Assembly: GCF_028553765.1 (NCBI RefSeq)
Contig: NZ_CP067134.1
Location: 1,903,001 to 1,967,000, forward strand
DNA from: Paracoccus stylophorae
GTDB lineage: Bacteria; Pseudomonadota; Alphaproteobacteria; Rhodobacterales; Rhodobacteraceae
Direction of reading: 5' to 3'
DNA: 64,000 nucleotides
In this document: piece by piece, positions 1 through 9,417 of the stretch
How the letters are laid out: every line of letters begins with the position of its first letter
Numbering within the stretch: the first letter of the stretch is position 1
The notes under the pieces: model-generated
The model's database searches: none
Told to the model about the DNA's origin: nothing
What the model saw: only the letters and a program-made list of their open reading frames with translations
Position numbers and translations under genes: made by a program

Positions 1-1039
1 GCAGATCGCAATGGCCGCTGATCGCCGTCAGCAGATTGTTGAAATCATGCGCCACCCCGCCGGCAAGCTGGCCGATCGCCTGCATCTTCTGGCTTTGGAC
101 GAATTGCTCTTCCAGCGTCTTCAGCGCGCTTGCGTCATGCAGCACCGCGATCAGCCCCGAAGGATCTGTGGGATCCGCCGACAGCGCGACCTGAACGTGT
201 CGGTCGCCGTCGCCGTCGCCGGCCCGGGAGGCGCGCAGGCGCAGAACCTCGGGGCGGCCGGTGGCGCGTCCGGCGCAGACATCGTCGATCCAGTCGCCGA
301 CCGAACGACCGGGGCCGTCCAGCAGGCTGCCCAGATGGGACTGGCGCCCCTCGCCGGGCAGGCGCGATCCGAACAGCCGCCGGGCGGCGGCGTTGGCCCG
401 GCGGATACGACCGTCGCCGGACAGCCGCAGCAACGCGACGGGCAGCGCCTCGAAATCGTCGCGCGCCTCGTCCTCATCGGGCAGCGGGGCGAGTGCCAGC
501 GCATCGGGCCGGTCGCCGGGGCGGTGGCATGACCAGATCTGCAAGGGGGCGTCGGCGGCACGGCTGACCGCGATGACATCGCCGCAGGACAGTTCCAGCT
601 CCGCGTTGCCACTGCGCAGGGCGCGGCGCGACAGGTCCTGAAGATCGGTTTCGGCATCGGCGCGCAGCCGCGACACCAGGGCCAGGATATTCTGGCCGAC
701 GATATCGCTGAAATCGGTTCTTGAGGCACCGTTCTGAAACAGCACCGCCCCGTCCGCGTCGCAGATCCAGATCGGTTCGGGCGCCGCCGCCACCTCGGCC
801 CGGATCGCCTTCAGCGCCCGTCGCCCGGCGATCTGGCGCATCCCGTGGGACACCGACAGCGCACCGCCAAGCAGATACCAGGCGACCGCAACGGTCGCGA
901 ACACGATGGCCGCCCGACCCGCGCTGCCGCCCGGCGCCAGCAGCAAGAACAGCCCGCCAAGCGCCATCGGCAGCATCAGAAGCGGCAGGGCCGACAGCGC
1001 GCTGCGGGGAATGCCGATCTGATCGTCCCATCTTGTCAT
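1..1039 (-). CDS. cckA: Hybrid sensor histidine kinase CckA, N-terminal part (truncated by the window edge)
   Basis: CckA is the membrane kinase/phosphatase that feeds phosphate through ChpT to the alphaproteobacterial cell-cycle regulator CtrA. The 346 visible residues begin at ATG 1039 and stay open to base 1. Two membrane helices (about residues 17-36 and 43-63) are followed by PAS-like sequence (about 80-300). The phosphoacceptor region follows, with the CckA-like string [20 protein letters not shown] and the phosphorylated His near residue 331. The ATPase and receiver domains would lie outside the window. The protein has the short two-helix N terminus of CckA, not a periplasmic sensor domain. 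A CtrA-type box lies about 50 bp upstream. The family call rests on the HisKA sequence and is firm. Confidence 0.9.
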   Translation of the reverse strand, partial: MTRWDDQIGIPRSALSALPLLMLPMALGGLFLLLAPGGSAGRAAIVFATVAVAWYLLGGALSVSHGMRQIAGRRALKAIRAEVAAAPEPIWICDADGAVLFQNGASRTDFSDIVGQNILALVSRLRADAETDLQDLSRRALRSGNAELELSCGDVIAVSRAADAPLQIWSCHRPGDRPDALALAPLPDEDEARDDFEALPVALLRLSGDGRIRRANAAARRLFGSRLPGEGRQSHLGSLLDGPGRSVGDWIDDVCAGRATGRPEVLRLRASRAGDGDGDRHVQVALSADPTDPSGLIAVLHDASALKTLEEQFVQSQKMQAIGQLAGGVAHDFNNLLTAISGHCDL

Positions 1040-1089
1040 GCGAATCGCCTTTCTGCGACCTGTTCGGACATTCTCTAGCGCGCGAGCGT

Positions 1090-1104
1090 TTAAGATTGGG
1101 TTAA
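1090..1104. promoter_or_regulatory. CtrA-type box upstream of cckA
   Basis: The sequence reads TTAA, seven bases (GATTGGG), TTAA. This is an exact match to the full CtrA recognition pattern TTAA-N7-TTAA known from Caulobacter and other alphaproteobacteria. It lies 51 bp before the cckA start codon, inside the 83-bp gap to the upstream gene. Binding by CtrA is inferred from the motif and position. Confidence 0.55.
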
Positions 1105-1122
1105 TCCGCCTGCGACGCGCCA

Positions 1123-2280
1123 TCAGCCCGTCCGGCGAAACAGGGCCAGAAAGAACCCGTCGCCGCCCTGCATCGGCGTCCACAGACGGCGCATGACGGG
1201 GGTGAAACCGGGGTGCCGGGCCAGGAACGCATCGGCTTGCGCGTCGTTTTCGGCCCGCAGCAGCGAACAGGTCATATAGGCCAGATGCCCGCCCGGCGCG
1301 ACCAGACCCGCGACCCGGTCCAGGATCGCGGATTGCGTGCGGATCAGTTCGTCCAGCGCGGCGGGCGTCAGGCGCCATTTGGCATCCGGACTGCGCCGCC
1401 ACGTGCCCGATCCCGAACAGGGCACATCGGCCACGACCAGATCGAAAGGTCCGCGCGGATCGTCGGTCAGCCGCACCGACAGCCCGGCCCGTTCGGCGCG
1501 GGGCGGCAGATCGCGCATCCGCGCCGGATCGGCGTCGTGGGCCACCAGATCCAGACCGCTTTGCCGCCCGCCGATCGCCAGCGTCTTGCCGCCGCCCCCG
1601 GCGCAGAAATCCAGCACCCTGTCGCCGGCCTGCACGGGCAGCGCGTCGCACGCCAGTTGCGGGGACAGGTCCTGCAATTCCACCAGCCCGCCGCGATAGG
1701 CGGCACTTTGCGCGACGCCGCGTTCGCCCGAGGTGACCTTCAGCGCCGTCGGCAGATCGGGATGCGGGGTGACGGAAATGCCGTCCACGGCAAGGGCATC
1801 GACCGCAGCCGCGGATTGGCCGCGCGCGGGATTGACCCGCAGCCAGACCGGTGCACGATGGCCCATCGCCCGCGCGATGCTGGCCGCGTCAGCGCCAAGC
1901 GAGGCGTGCCATTGCGGCAGCAGCCAGTCGGGCAGGTCCGCGATATGGGCAATGTCTGCGCTGGCCGGCATCTGCGTCTCGGCAGGGTCCAGCGGTGGCG
2001 GCGCGTGCCCATGACCGGTGAAGAACGCATCAGGCTGCTGACCCGTCTCGCGCAGATAGCCGATCATCAGCCCGCGCCCGTTTTGCGCGCCGCCAAGCGC
2101 GGCAAGGGTGTTGCGCCGGCGCAGCGCCTCATAGACCAGATCGCGGACTGCGGCCCGGTCGCCCGACCCGGCAAAGCGGCTGGCCCGCGACCAGCGCAGC
2201 AGGGCCTGTTCCGCCGGCCGCCCGGCCAGCACATCATCCAATATCCCGATGGCGGCGGCGATGCGTGCAGGCGGCGTCAT
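1123..2280 (-). CDS. RsmB/NOP-family rRNA cytosine-C5 methyltransferase
   Basis: SAM-dependent RNA m5C methyltransferase of the RsmB/Fmu type, probably acting on 16S rRNA in the cytoplasm. The 385-residue protein has an N-terminal RsmB-like helical part (ADILDDVL-like start, [13 protein letters not shown]). It then carries the SAM-binding motif [16 protein letters not shown]. The two family cysteines are seen in motif VI ([15 protein letters not shown]) and motif IV ([10 protein letters not shown]). ATG 2280 is chosen because [15 protein letters not shown] fits the family N terminus; ATG 2322 is also in frame, and neither has a strong ribosome site. The exact target cytosine (967 in E. coli) is inferred from the family. 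Confidence 0.85.
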   Translation of the reverse strand: MTPPARIAAAIGILDDVLAGRPAEQALLRWSRASRFAGSGDRAAVRDLVYEALRRRNTLAALGGAQNGRGLMIGYLRETGQQPDAFFTGHGHAPPPLDPAETQMPASADIAHIADLPDWLLPQWHASLGADAASIARAMGHRAPVWLRVNPARGQSAAAVDALAVDGISVTPHPDLPTALKVTSGERGVAQSAAYRGGLVELQDLSPQLACDALPVQAGDRVLDFCAGGGGKTLAIGGRQSGLDLVAHDADPARMRDLPPRAERAGLSVRLTDDPRGPFDLVVADVPCSGSGTWRRSPDAKWRLTPAALDELIRTQSAILDRVAGLVAPGGHLAYMTCSLLRAENDAQADAFLARHPGFTPVMRRLWTPMQGGDGFFLALFRRTG

Positions 2281-2355
2281 GGTGCGGCGGCGCAGCGTTG
2301 CGCCCTGCCCCGGACCGGGCATGGCCGCGCGTGTCGAAAATCGTGCAACGTCACG

Positions 2356-3177
2356 TCATTCGCCCGGCTGACGGGTTTCGAACAGCCGCCTTTCGATGGC
2401 GTCCAGCCGCGCCAGAACCTCGTCGCGATAGGCGCCGGTGACCTCGTTCTCCTCGGTCTGGTGCGCCTCTTGCATGGAATTGACGATCAGACCCACGACA
2501 AGGTTCATCACCGCGAAGGTGGTGACCAGGATGAACGGCACAAAGAACAGCCACGCATTCGGATACACCTCCATCACCGGGCGGACGATGCCCATGGACC
2601 AGCTTTCCAGCGTCATGATCTGGAACAGCGAATAGGCCGATTCGCCAAGCGTGCCGAACCATTCGGGGAAGGTGCGCGAAAACAGCTTCGTGGCGATCAC
2701 GGCGGCGATGTAGAAGATGATCCCCATCAGCAGGAACACGCTGGCCATGCCCGGCAACGCGGCCAGAAACCCCTCGACCACGCGGCGCAGGCGGGGCGTG
2801 ACCGACACGATCCGCAACAGCCGCAGGATGCGCAGCGCGCGCAGAACCGACAGCCCCTGCGCCGCCGGCACCAGCGCGATGCCGACCACCACGAAGTCGA
2901 AGATGTTCCAGCCGTCGCGGAAAAAGCGCAGCCCGCGCGCGACCAGCTTGGCGCCGATCTCGACCACGAAGACCGACAGGCACAGCGCGTCCAGAAACAG
3001 GATCAGAGGCCCGAACCGCGCCATGACGGTGGCCGAGGTCTCAAGCCCCAGGATCAGGGCGTTGAACAGGATCACGCCGGTGATGACGGCCTGAACCGAC
3101 CGCCGGTGGATCAGCACATCAAGCCGTTCGCGCAGGCCGGGGGCCGGCTTAGCTGTGGACGCGGGTATAGGTGCCAT
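2356..3177 (-). CDS. Bacterial voltage-gated sodium channel (NaVBac family)
   Basis: A 273-residue single-domain six-helix channel that would work as a homotetramer in the inner membrane. S1 to S3 are visible as hydrophobic stretches (for example [15 protein letters not shown] and [13 protein letters not shown]). S4 carries arginines every third residue ([12 protein letters not shown]). The pore loop holds the sodium filter TLESWSM, the same string as in NavAb. S6 ([12 protein letters not shown]) runs into a charged coiled-coil tail (residues about 235-270), as in other NaVBac tetramers. ATG 3177 is chosen for its ribosome site (GGAAGG, 5 nt away) inside the 3' end of pyrH, giving an overlap of about 29 bp. 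A longer reading frame continues upstream but is only pyrH in another frame. Confidence 0.9.
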   Translation of the reverse strand: MAPIPASTAKPAPGLRERLDVLIHRRSVQAVITGVILFNALILGLETSATVMARFGPLILFLDALCLSVFVVEIGAKLVARGLRFFRDGWNIFDFVVVGIALVPAAQGLSVLRALRILRLLRIVSVTPRLRRVVEGFLAALPGMASVFLLMGIIFYIAAVIATKLFSRTFPEWFGTLGESAYSLFQIMTLESWSMGIVRPVMEVYPNAWLFFVPFILVTTFAVMNLVVGLIVNSMQEAHQTEENEVTGAYRDEVLARLDAIERRLFETRQPGE

Positions 3178-3883
3178 TGCCTTCCAGGATCGTGCGGAAG
3201 CCGCCCGGTTCGTCCAGCGAGAAGACGATGATCGGCAGCCTGTTGTCGCGCGCCAGCGCGATGGCCGAGGCATCCATCACGCCAAGATGCTTTTGCAGCA
3301 CCTCGTCATAGGTGACGTCGCCATAGCGTTTGGCATCGGGGAATTTCTTGGGGTCCTTGTCATAGACGCCATCGACCTTGGTGCCCTTGAAGATCGCCTC
3401 GCAGTTCATCTCGTTGGCGCGCAGCGTGGCGGCCGTGTCGGTGGTGAAATAGGGATTGCCGGTGCCGGCCGCGAAGATCACGATGCGGCCCTTTTCCAGA
3501 TGCCGGATCGCGCGGCGGCGGATATAGGGTTCGCACACCTCGTCCATGCGGATGGCGCTGATGACGCGGCAATGCAGGCCCTTGGCCTCCAGCGCGGACT
3601 GCATGGCCAGCGCGTTCATCACCGTGGCCAGCATGCCCATGTAATCGGCGGTGGTGCGCTCCATTCCTTGCGCGCTGCCCTGCAAGCCGCGAAAGATGTT
3701 GCCGCCGCCGATGACCATGCTGACCTGCACGCCCATCTTGGCCACCGATTCGACCTCGTCGGCGATCCGGCTGACGGTGGGCGGGTGCAGGCCGAAGCCC
3801 TGGTCGCCCATCAGCGCCTCGCCCGAGATCTTCAGCATTACCCTTCCGTACTGGGTGGGCGCGGCGGGCGTTCGATCGGTCAT
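3149..3883 (-). CDS. pyrH: UMP kinase
   Basis: Phosphorylates UMP to UDP with ATP in pyrimidine nucleotide synthesis; a cytoplasmic hexamer of the amino-acid-kinase fold. The 244 residues show the N-terminal LKISGEAL motif, the glycine loop [10 protein letters not shown], the [14 protein letters not shown] helix and [17 protein letters not shown], all standard for bacterial PyrH. The start at 3883 has an AGGA ribosome site 9 nt upstream and gives the usual N terminus before LKISGEA. The frame is open a further 72 bp upstream but without family resemblance. It lies head to head with miaA, and its 3' end overlaps the sodium-channel start, so the two minus-strand genes are probably translationally coupled. 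Confidence 0.96.
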   Translation of the reverse strand: MTDRTPAAPTQYGRVMLKISGEALMGDQGFGLHPPTVSRIADEVESVAKMGVQVSMVIGGGNIFRGLQGSAQGMERTTADYMGMLATVMNALAMQSALEAKGLHCRVISAIRMDEVCEPYIRRRAIRHLEKGRIVIFAAGTGNPYFTTDTAATLRANEMNCEAIFKGTKVDGVYDKDPKKFPDAKRYGDVTYDEVLQKHLGVMDASAIALARDNRLPIIVFSLDEPGGFRTILEGNGTYTRVHS

Positions 3884-3964
3884 GTCCTGTCCTTTTCTGG
3901 GCGGTGCGCCGCTTTCATCGCGGCGCAAAATGTCGCAAAAGGCGGGCAGGTTCAACCTGCCGGA

Positions 3965-4870
3965 ATGCCCATGTCCGACCCCGCCCCGTCACCGCCCGAT
4001 CTGTCACGAATCGATGCCACGCGCCACCTGCTGATCGCCGGCCCCACGGCCAGCGGCAAATCCGCGCTGGCGCTGGCGGTGGCGCGGGCGCAGGGCGGGC
4101 TGATCGTGAACGCCGACGCCTTGCAGGTCTGGTCGTGCTGGCGCGTGCTGACCGCCCGCCCCTCGCCCCGGGATGAGGCTGCGGCGCCGCATGCCCTTTA
4201 CGGTCATGTGACGCCCAACCGCGACTATTCCGTGGGCGACTGGCTGCGCGAGGTCGGCGCCCTGCGGGGTCAGCGGCTGATCGTCGTGGGTGGCACAGGG
4301 CTGTATCTGACGGCGCTGACGCAGGGTCTGGCGCCGGTGCCGCCGACGCCCAGGGCGATCCGGGTGCAGGCCGATGCCCGCATGGCCGCACCGGACGGGC
4401 TTGCGCGCATGGTGGCACAGCTTGACGCCCGCACGCGCGACCGGATCGACATCCGCAACCCCGCCCGCGTCCAGCGCGCGTGGGAGGTTCTGCGCGCCAC
4501 CGGGCGCGGGCTGGCCGACTGGCAGGCCGAGACGCCGCCGCCGCTGATCGCGCCGCAGGACAGCCAGCGGGTCCTGATCACCGCCGACAGGGACTGGCTG
4601 GCCGACCGGATCGCGCGCCGGTTCCGCGCCATGATCGCCGCCGGCGCGCTGGACGAGGCGCGGGCGATGCTGCCCCGGTGGGACCCCGCGCGACAATGGG
4701 CGCGCGCCATCGGGGCGCCCGAACTGATCGCGCATCTGCGCGGCCAGATCGACCTGGCCACCGCGACCGAACGCGCGATCATCGCGACGCGGCAATACGC
4801 CAAGATGCAGCGAAGCTGGTTCCGCAACCGGATGCGCGACTGGCAGCCCTGGCCGGCGCAGGGGGATTGA
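3965..4870 (+). CDS. miaA: tRNA dimethylallyltransferase
   Basis: Transfers a dimethylallyl group to N6 of adenosine 37 in tRNAs that read UNN codons. The 301-residue protein has the P-loop [19 protein letters not shown] near residue 20 and a DSMQVYR-equivalent at NADALQVW. It also has [16 protein letters not shown] and the C-terminal [16 protein letters not shown] region that contacts tRNA. Two in-frame ATGs (3965 and 3971) are both possible; neither has a clear ribosome site, and a small hairpin (GCAGGT/ACCTGC) sits just upstream. It is divergent from pyrH and convergent with rlmE. The NADALQV variant replaces the commoner DSMQV, but the aspartate is kept. Confidence 0.93.
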   Translation: MPMSDPAPSPPDLSRIDATRHLLIAGPTASGKSALALAVARAQGGLIVNADALQVWSCWRVLTARPSPRDEAAAPHALYGHVTPNRDYSVGDWLREVGALRGQRLIVVGGTGLYLTALTQGLAPVPPTPRAIRVQADARMAAPDGLARMVAQLDARTRDRIDIRNPARVQRAWEVLRATGRGLADWQAETPPPLIAPQDSQRVLITADRDWLADRIARRFRAMIAAGALDEARAMLPRWDPARQWARAIGAPELIAHLRGQIDLATATERAIIATRQYAKMQRSWFRNRMRDWQPWPAQGD

Positions 4871-4909
4871 CCGAGGGGCGGGACGCGACTGCGAACAGCC
4901 CGGCGGCGA

Positions 4910-5659
4910 TCAATCCTGCGGCCTGTCGCGCGGCGCACGCCCGCGAAAGCCGGTGGCGACCACGTATTTCTCGGACGAATCGCTGCGGCTTGCCGGTGGC
5001 TTGACGTTCGCGACTTTCTGGAAATTCTGCTTCAGCAAGGTCTGCATTTCGCTTTCGGCGCCGCCCGCCAGCACCTTGGCGATAAAGGTTCCGCCCGGTT
5101 CCAGAACGTCCAGCGCAAGCTGCGCCGCCGCCTCGACGAGCGCGACGATGCGCAGGTGATCGGTGCTTTTGTGCCCCGACGAGGCGGCGGCCATGTCCGA
5201 CATCACCACGTCCGCAGACCCGCCCAGCCACGCCTTGACCCGGTCGTCGGCGCCCTCGTCCAGAAAGTCCAGCTGATGGATCTCGGCCCCGGCGATCGCA
5301 TCGACCTCTTGCAGATCGACGCCGACGACGCGGCCGACCGGCTTGCCCGATTTGTCGCCCAGGGCGTTGACGCGATCCACCGCCACCTGGCACCAGCCGC
5401 CCGGCGCGCAGCCCAGATCGACGACCCGCGCGCCGGGCACCAGAAAGCCGTATTTGTCGTCCAGTTCCAGGATCTTGAAGGCGGCGCGTCCGCGATACCC
5501 CTCGCGCCGGGCGCGGACCACGTAGGGGTCGTTCAGTTGCCGTTCAAGCCACAGCTTGCTGCTGAGCTTGCGGCCCTTGGCGGTCTTGACCCGCACCTTC
5601 AGGTCGCGCTGTCCGCGCCCGCTGGACTTGCCCGCGCGGCTGGCCGGCTTCTTGGTCAT
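4910..5659 (-). CDS. rlmE: 23S rRNA (uridine-2'-O)-methyltransferase RlmE (FtsJ/RrmJ)
   Basis: Methylates the ribose of a universally conserved A-loop uridine of 23S rRNA late in 50S assembly. The 249-residue protein begins with a lysine/arginine-rich extension of about 40 residues. The Rossmann core follows, with the SAM motif [17 protein letters not shown] and then [10 protein letters not shown] and DVVMSDMAA. The Lys in [12 protein letters not shown] completes the K-D-K-E catalytic set. A short C-terminal tail after ATGFRG is variable. The gene starts one base after the stop of the upstream Ppx/GppA gene, so the two form an operon, an arrangement common in this group. Confidence 0.93.
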   Translation of the reverse strand: MTKKPASRAGKSSGRGQRDLKVRVKTAKGRKLSSKLWLERQLNDPYVVRARREGYRGRAAFKILELDDKYGFLVPGARVVDLGCAPGGWCQVAVDRVNALGDKSGKPVGRVVGVDLQEVDAIAGAEIHQLDFLDEGADDRVKAWLGGSADVVMSDMAAASSGHKSTDHLRIVALVEAAAQLALDVLEPGGTFIAKVLAGGAESEMQTLLKQNFQKVANVKPPASRSDSSEKYVVATGFRGRAPRDRPQD

Positions 5660-5660
5660 G

Positions 5661-6782
5661 TCACGCCACTCCCTTCACGCCGTCGGGCGTCAGCACGCCG
5701 TCGCGGACCATCTGCGCATACAGCAACCCCTCGCGCAGGCCGCGATCGGCCACCGACAGCCGCGTTGTCGGCCACACCCGCATCAAGGTCTGCAGGATCG
5801 CCACGCCCGACATGATCAGCGCGTGCCGCTCTCGGCCGATGCGGGGGTCGCGGCGCCGCCCCTCGGGGCCAAGCGCCAGATAGGAATGGATCACCCGGTC
5901 GATCTGTTCGGTCGTCATCTCAAGCCCGTCGACCTTGGTGCGGTCATAGCGGCGCAGGCCCAGATGGCTGGCCGCGACCGTCGTGACCGTTCCCGACGTG
6001 CCGATGATCTGGAACCCGCCCTCGGGCGAGCCGTCGGCATAGGGGGCGAAATCGGCCAGCAATTCCTCGAAATACCAGCTCATCAGCGCGAACCGGCCCT
6101 GATCGTCCTCGACATCGGCGAACTGGTCGCGCAGCGTCGCCACGCCCAGGGGCACGCTGATCCAGTCCACCACCCGCGCGCCGCCGGGCTGCGGATTGGC
6201 GAACCCGTCCGACAGCCGCATGATCGCGCGCGGCCGTTCCAACGGTTCGACATCCTCAAGATCGATCCAGACAAGCTCGGTCGAGCCGCCGCCGATATCG
6301 ACGACCAGCAGCGTCTTGGTCGTGTGGCTGACCAGCGGCGCGCAGGAAATCACGGCCAGCCGCGCCTCTTCCTCTGTGCCGATGATCTCGACGGGAAGGC
6401 CGGTCTCGCGCCGGATGGTGCGCAGGAAATCGCGGCTGTTGCGCGCGCGGCGGCAGGCCTCGGTCGCGACCAGCCGCAGATTGCCGACGCGATGCAGGTC
6501 CAGCTTGCGCCGACAGACCTGCAATGCGTGGACGGTGCGCGCCATCGAACTGCGGGACAGCCGCCCCGAAGCCTCCAGCCCATGCCCAAGCTGCACCGGC
6601 TTGGAAAAGCTGTCTATGACCTGGAACTGATTGCCGCGCGGTCGGGCAATCAGCATCCGGCAAGAATTCGTGCCGAGATCGAGAGCAGCATAGAGTGCCC
6701 CCTCCTCGACTTGGCGGGTGACCGACGGCTCGACCGTGATTTTCGGGAACGCGTCCGCACCCGCAGGACGCCTGGGCGCCAT
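5661..6782 (-). CDS. Ppx/GppA-family phosphatase (exopolyphosphatase or pppGpp phosphohydrolase)
   Basis: An ASKHA-fold phosphatase of 373 residues that hydrolyses polyphosphate or pppGpp; the sequence alone does not say which. The family signatures are [17 protein letters not shown] near residue 30, the catalytic-Glu region [11 protein letters not shown], and the second phosphate loop [17 protein letters not shown]. The C-terminal HD-like half of long E. coli Ppx is missing, so this is the short form. The first 28 residues precede the conserved core and could be partly untranslated. It is upstream of and adjacent to rlmE, and divergent from the one-carbon module at 6996. Confidence 0.88.
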   Translation of the reverse strand: MAPRRPAGADAFPKITVEPSVTRQVEEGALYAALDLGTNSCRMLIARPRGNQFQVIDSFSKPVQLGHGLEASGRLSRSSMARTVHALQVCRRKLDLHRVGNLRLVATEACRRARNSRDFLRTIRRETGLPVEIIGTEEEARLAVISCAPLVSHTTKTLLVVDIGGGSTELVWIDLEDVEPLERPRAIMRLSDGFANPQPGGARVVDWISVPLGVATLRDQFADVEDDQGRFALMSWYFEELLADFAPYADGSPEGGFQIIGTSGTVTTVAASHLGLRRYDRTKVDGLEMTTEQIDRVIHSYLALGPEGRRRDPRIGRERHALIMSGVAILQTLMRVWPTTRLSVADRGLREGLLYAQMVRDGVLTPDGVKGVA

Positions 6783-6995
6783 GACGATACGCCCTCCGAT
6801 AACAAGTTGCTGGAAAGGTAACGTGCCACCCCGCCCCGTTCAAGGGGCGACCGCGCGCGTGGGTGGCCGCGGGACGTGCCCAGGGCGACATGTGCACCGG
6901 GCCGCATGTCGCAAACGCCGCGTTCCATGGTCGCAATCGGTGCGCGCGGGGGTGCGATCCGTGGCAGAACGGCAGCGACAGGAAAGGCGTGGACG
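6783..6995. other. Divergent promoter region between the phosphatase and one-carbon genes
   Basis: A 213-bp intergenic stretch. No ORF or riboswitch class could be recognised. It must hold the two divergent promoters. The only clear element is the purine-rich ribosome site (AGGAAAGG) a few bases before the start at 6996. Confidence 0.4.
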
Positions 6996-7280
6996 ATGAC
7001 GGAACTGACCCTTGTCCTTTGGCGCGACATCCCGGCACAGGTGATCCTGGGCAAGGGCCGCGCCGCGCGGCGGGTGCCCCTGTCCACGCGTTTCGAGCAA
7101 TCCATCGACCGCGCGGCGATGAAGGCGGGGCTGGCCGGCACCGACGATTATCTGGCCCAGTGGCGGCGCCAGCCCGCCACGGCCGACGACCCCGCAGCCC
7201 TGGCCGCGCGGATCGAGGCGGAATACGACACCGACCGGCTTCGCGCGCTGATCGCGAATGGCGGCCGCGACCCCGAATGA
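6996..7280 (+). CDS. Small conserved protein of the 'virulence factor' family (PF13769-like)
   Basis: A 94-residue soluble protein without signal peptide. It resembles the family labelled virulence factor in Rhodobacterales genomes (TELTLVLWRDIPAQVI, then a KGRAARRVPLSTRFEQSIDRAAMKAG stretch split by basic residues). The name is historical and says nothing about function. The ATG at 6996 has AGGAAAGG a few bases upstream; two longer frames upstream lack support. It is followed within 13 bp by the methylenetetrahydrofolate reductase gene and then a methyltetrahydrofolate methyltransferase. A role in folate/B12 methyl transfer is a guess from this linkage, which recurs in relatives as far as I know. 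Confidence 0.75.
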   Translation: MTELTLVLWRDIPAQVILGKGRAARRVPLSTRFEQSIDRAAMKAGLAGTDDYLAQWRRQPATADDPAALAARIEAEYDTDRLRALIANGGRDPE

Positions 7281-7293
7281 AGGACGACAGAAC

Positions 7294-8175
7294 ATGGCCC
7301 TGATGCAGTTCCGGTCCGCGCCGCGCGCGAATGCCCCGCTGGCCGCGTTCCTGCGCGACGCCTCGATCGAGGTGATGCCGCGCACGGCCGCGTCGATCCC
7401 GGATCTGACCGCGATCCTGCCCGCCGGCGCACTGGTGTTCGTGGCCCATATCGACGGCACCGACCCGGCCCGGATGCAGGAAACCGTCGCCCGGCTGGCG
7501 CGCGACGGGTTCCGCCCCGTCCCCCACATCCCCGCGCGCCTCGTGCCCGACCGCGCCACGCTGGCCGAATGGGTCTCGGCCTATCGCGCCGGCGGGGCCT
7601 GCGGCGCCTTGTTGCTGGGCGGCGGCGTGGCAACGCCAAGGGGCGCGTTCCGCGATTCGATGCAACTGCTGGACACCGGCCTGTTAGGGGATATGCCCCG
7701 GCTGTTCATCGCCGGACACCCCGAGGGCAATCGCGACATCGACCCGGACGGCGGCGAAGCCGAGGTGATGCGCGCCCTGCGCTGGAAGGCAGACTTTGCG
7801 GCCAGAACGGATGCGCGGATGCAGATCGTCACGCAGTTCGCGTTCGAGGCGCAACCGCTGATCGACTGGGCCAGACGGCTGCGCGCCCTGGGCATCGACA
7901 TGCCCGTCCGCATCGGCGTGGCCGGACCCGCCCGCCTGCAGACGATGCTGAAATTCGCCATCATGTGCGGCGTCGGGCCGTCGCTGCGGGTGCTGCAACG
8001 ACGCGCTCGCGACGTGACCCGGCTGCTGACCCCGTTCGAGCCGACGGATCTGGTGGGCGCGCTGGCCGCGGCAAAGGCGACCGATCCGGCCTTTCCGATT
8101 GCCGCCGCCCATATCTTCCCGCTTGGCGGCATCACCGAAGCGACCGACTGGCTCGCCCGCCAGCGCGGCGACTGA
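7294..8175 (+). CDS. Methylenetetrahydrofolate reductase-like protein (MetF family)
   Basis: A 293-residue TIM-barrel flavoprotein-type reductase that would make 5-methyltetrahydrofolate from 5,10-methylenetetrahydrofolate. Family-like segments are VFVAHIDGTDP, RPVPHIPARLV, LLLGGGVATPRG, FIAGHPEGNRDID and the late ARMQIVTQFAFEAQP (typically IVTQ-FD in MetF). ATG 7294 has AAGGA about 10 nt upstream; an earlier in-frame start overlaps the previous gene. It lies 10 bp before the pterin methyltransferase gene, so reduction and transfer of the methyl group are encoded side by side. It is more diverged than E. coli MetF, so use of an exact substrate is inferred. Confidence 0.82.
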   Translation: MALMQFRSAPRANAPLAAFLRDASIEVMPRTAASIPDLTAILPAGALVFVAHIDGTDPARMQETVARLARDGFRPVPHIPARLVPDRATLAEWVSAYRAGGACGALLLGGGVATPRGAFRDSMQLLDTGLLGDMPRLFIAGHPEGNRDIDPDGGEAEVMRALRWKADFAARTDARMQIVTQFAFEAQPLIDWARRLRALGIDMPVRIGVAGPARLQTMLKFAIMCGVGPSLRVLQRRARDVTRLLTPFEPTDLVGALAAAKATDPAFPIAAAHIFPLGGITEATDWLARQRGD

Positions 8176-8185
8176 AGGACCGACG

Positions 8186-9148
8186 ATGACCCGCACCGTG
8201 CTGGAATCCGCCTCGAAGACCGTCATCATCGGGTTCGACGAACCGTTCTGCGTCATCGGCGAACGAATCAACCCGACCGGCCGCAAGAAGCTGGCGGCCG
8301 AGCTGGAGGCCGGCGATTTCGCGACAGTGCGCAGGGACGCGCTGGAACAGGTGGCCTGCGGGGCGATGGTTCTGGATGTGAATGCGGGCGTCGTCTATAA
8401 CAGCAACCCCGATCCCAACATCACCGAGCCGCCGCTGATGCGGCAGATGATCCAGCTGGTGCAGGATCTGGTCGATGTGCCGCTGTGCATCGACAGCTCG
8501 GTCCCCGGCGCGCTGAAGGCGGGGCTGGAATCGGCCAGCGGACGCCCGCTTGTGAACAGCGTGACGGGCGAGGAAGAGCGGCTGGAGACCGTGCTGCCGC
8601 TGATCGCGAAATACAACGTGCCGGTGGTGGCGATCAGCAATGACGACACCGGCATCAGCGAAGACCCCGATATCCGCTTTGCCGTCGCCCGCAAGATCGT
8701 CCGGCGCGCGGCCGATTTCGGCATCCCGGCCCATGACATCGTGGTCGATCCGCTGGTCATGCCTGTGGGCGCGATGGCGACCGCCGGGCGTCAGGTCTTT
8801 GCCCTGGTCCGCCGCCTGCGCGAGGAGTTGGGCGTGAACACCACCTGCGGCGCCAGCAATATCAGCTTTGGCCTGCCCAACCGCCACGGCATCAACGCGG
8901 CGTTCCTGCCGATGGCCGTCGGCGCGGGCATGACCAGCGCGATCATGAACCCGGTCCGGCTGGCCGAGATGGAGGCGATCCGCGCCGCCAACATGCTGAT
9001 GAACCACGATGCCAACGGCGGCGAATGGATCCGCTTTGCCCGCGTGGCCGAGGCGGCGCGCGCCGGAACCCCCTTCGCCGAAGCCGCCAGCGCCGCCGCC
9101 ACCGGCACCACCGGCGGCCGCAGCGGCCGCCGCCGCAGCCGCGCCTGA
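8186..9148 (+). CDS. Methyltetrahydrofolate:corrinoid methyltransferase (pterin-binding domain protein)
   Basis: A 320-residue pterin-binding TIM barrel equivalent to the folate domain of MetH or to AcsE. It moves the methyl group of methyl-THF to a cob(I)amide on a separate corrinoid protein. Key segments are VIGERINPTGRKK (folate loop), VLDVNAGVVYNS, LCIDSSVPGALKAGL, NSVTGEEERLETVLPL and TTCGASNISFGLPNR. There is no homocysteine, B12 or reactivation domain, so it must act with separate proteins. The C terminus after about residue 300 is an Ala/Thr/Gly tract ending in an arginine-rich tail. No B12-binding partner is encoded in the window. The start at 8186 has AAGGA 9 nt upstream. Confidence 0.88.
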   Translation: MTRTVLESASKTVIIGFDEPFCVIGERINPTGRKKLAAELEAGDFATVRRDALEQVACGAMVLDVNAGVVYNSNPDPNITEPPLMRQMIQLVQDLVDVPLCIDSSVPGALKAGLESASGRPLVNSVTGEEERLETVLPLIAKYNVPVVAISNDDTGISEDPDIRFAVARKIVRRAADFGIPAHDIVVDPLVMPVGAMATAGRQVFALVRRLREELGVNTTCGASNISFGLPNRHGINAAFLPMAVGAGMTSAIMNPVRLAEMEAIRAANMLMNHDANGGEWIRFARVAEAARAGTPFAEAASAAATGTTGGRSGRRRSRA

Positions 9149-9255
9149 CGGGCGCGGCGGGCGGGCGATTGGTGTGAAACACCTGCTGCGACTCTGAACT
9201 GCCGGTCGTGGGTGACGACGGGCAGGCGGCGTCGCGATTTTTGCGGAAAATTAAT

Positions 9256-9339
9256 TGGTACCCGAGGTCGGACTCGAACCGACAAGCCTTGCGGCGGGGG
9301 ATTTTGAGTCCCCTGCGTCTACCATTCCGCCACTCGGGC
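9256..9339 (-). tRNA. tRNA-Leu, anticodon CAA
   Basis: On the minus strand the molecule begins GCCCGAG and ends CTCGGGT-ACCA, forming a seven-base-pair acceptor stem with encoded CCA (9256-9258). The anticodon stem GGGGA/TCCCC closes the loop CTCAAAA, giving anticodon CAA (codon UUG). A long variable arm (CCGCCGCAAGGCTTG) and the T loop GGTTCGAGTCC are present, as expected for a class II leucine tRNA. Confidence 0.97.
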
Positions 9340-9417
9340 CCCGTCACGTCGCCTAAGGCGGCAAGCGGCGATTTGCAAGAGGGTTCCTGCGTCGTGCGCA
9401 GGCCCCATCGGGCGGGA

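Noticed and set aside
1213..3231. A 672-codon plus-strand open frame opposite rsmB and the sodium channel
   Set aside because: Antisense shadow of two clearly recognised genes.
6783..6995. Riboswitch (cobalamin, SAM or SAH) before the one-carbon genes
   Set aside because: I searched for the conserved cores by eye and found none; only ordinary GC-rich sequence is seen.
6996..7280. True virulence role of the 'virulence factor' gene
   Set aside because: Name is inherited from an old family label; the context is folate and B12 metabolism.
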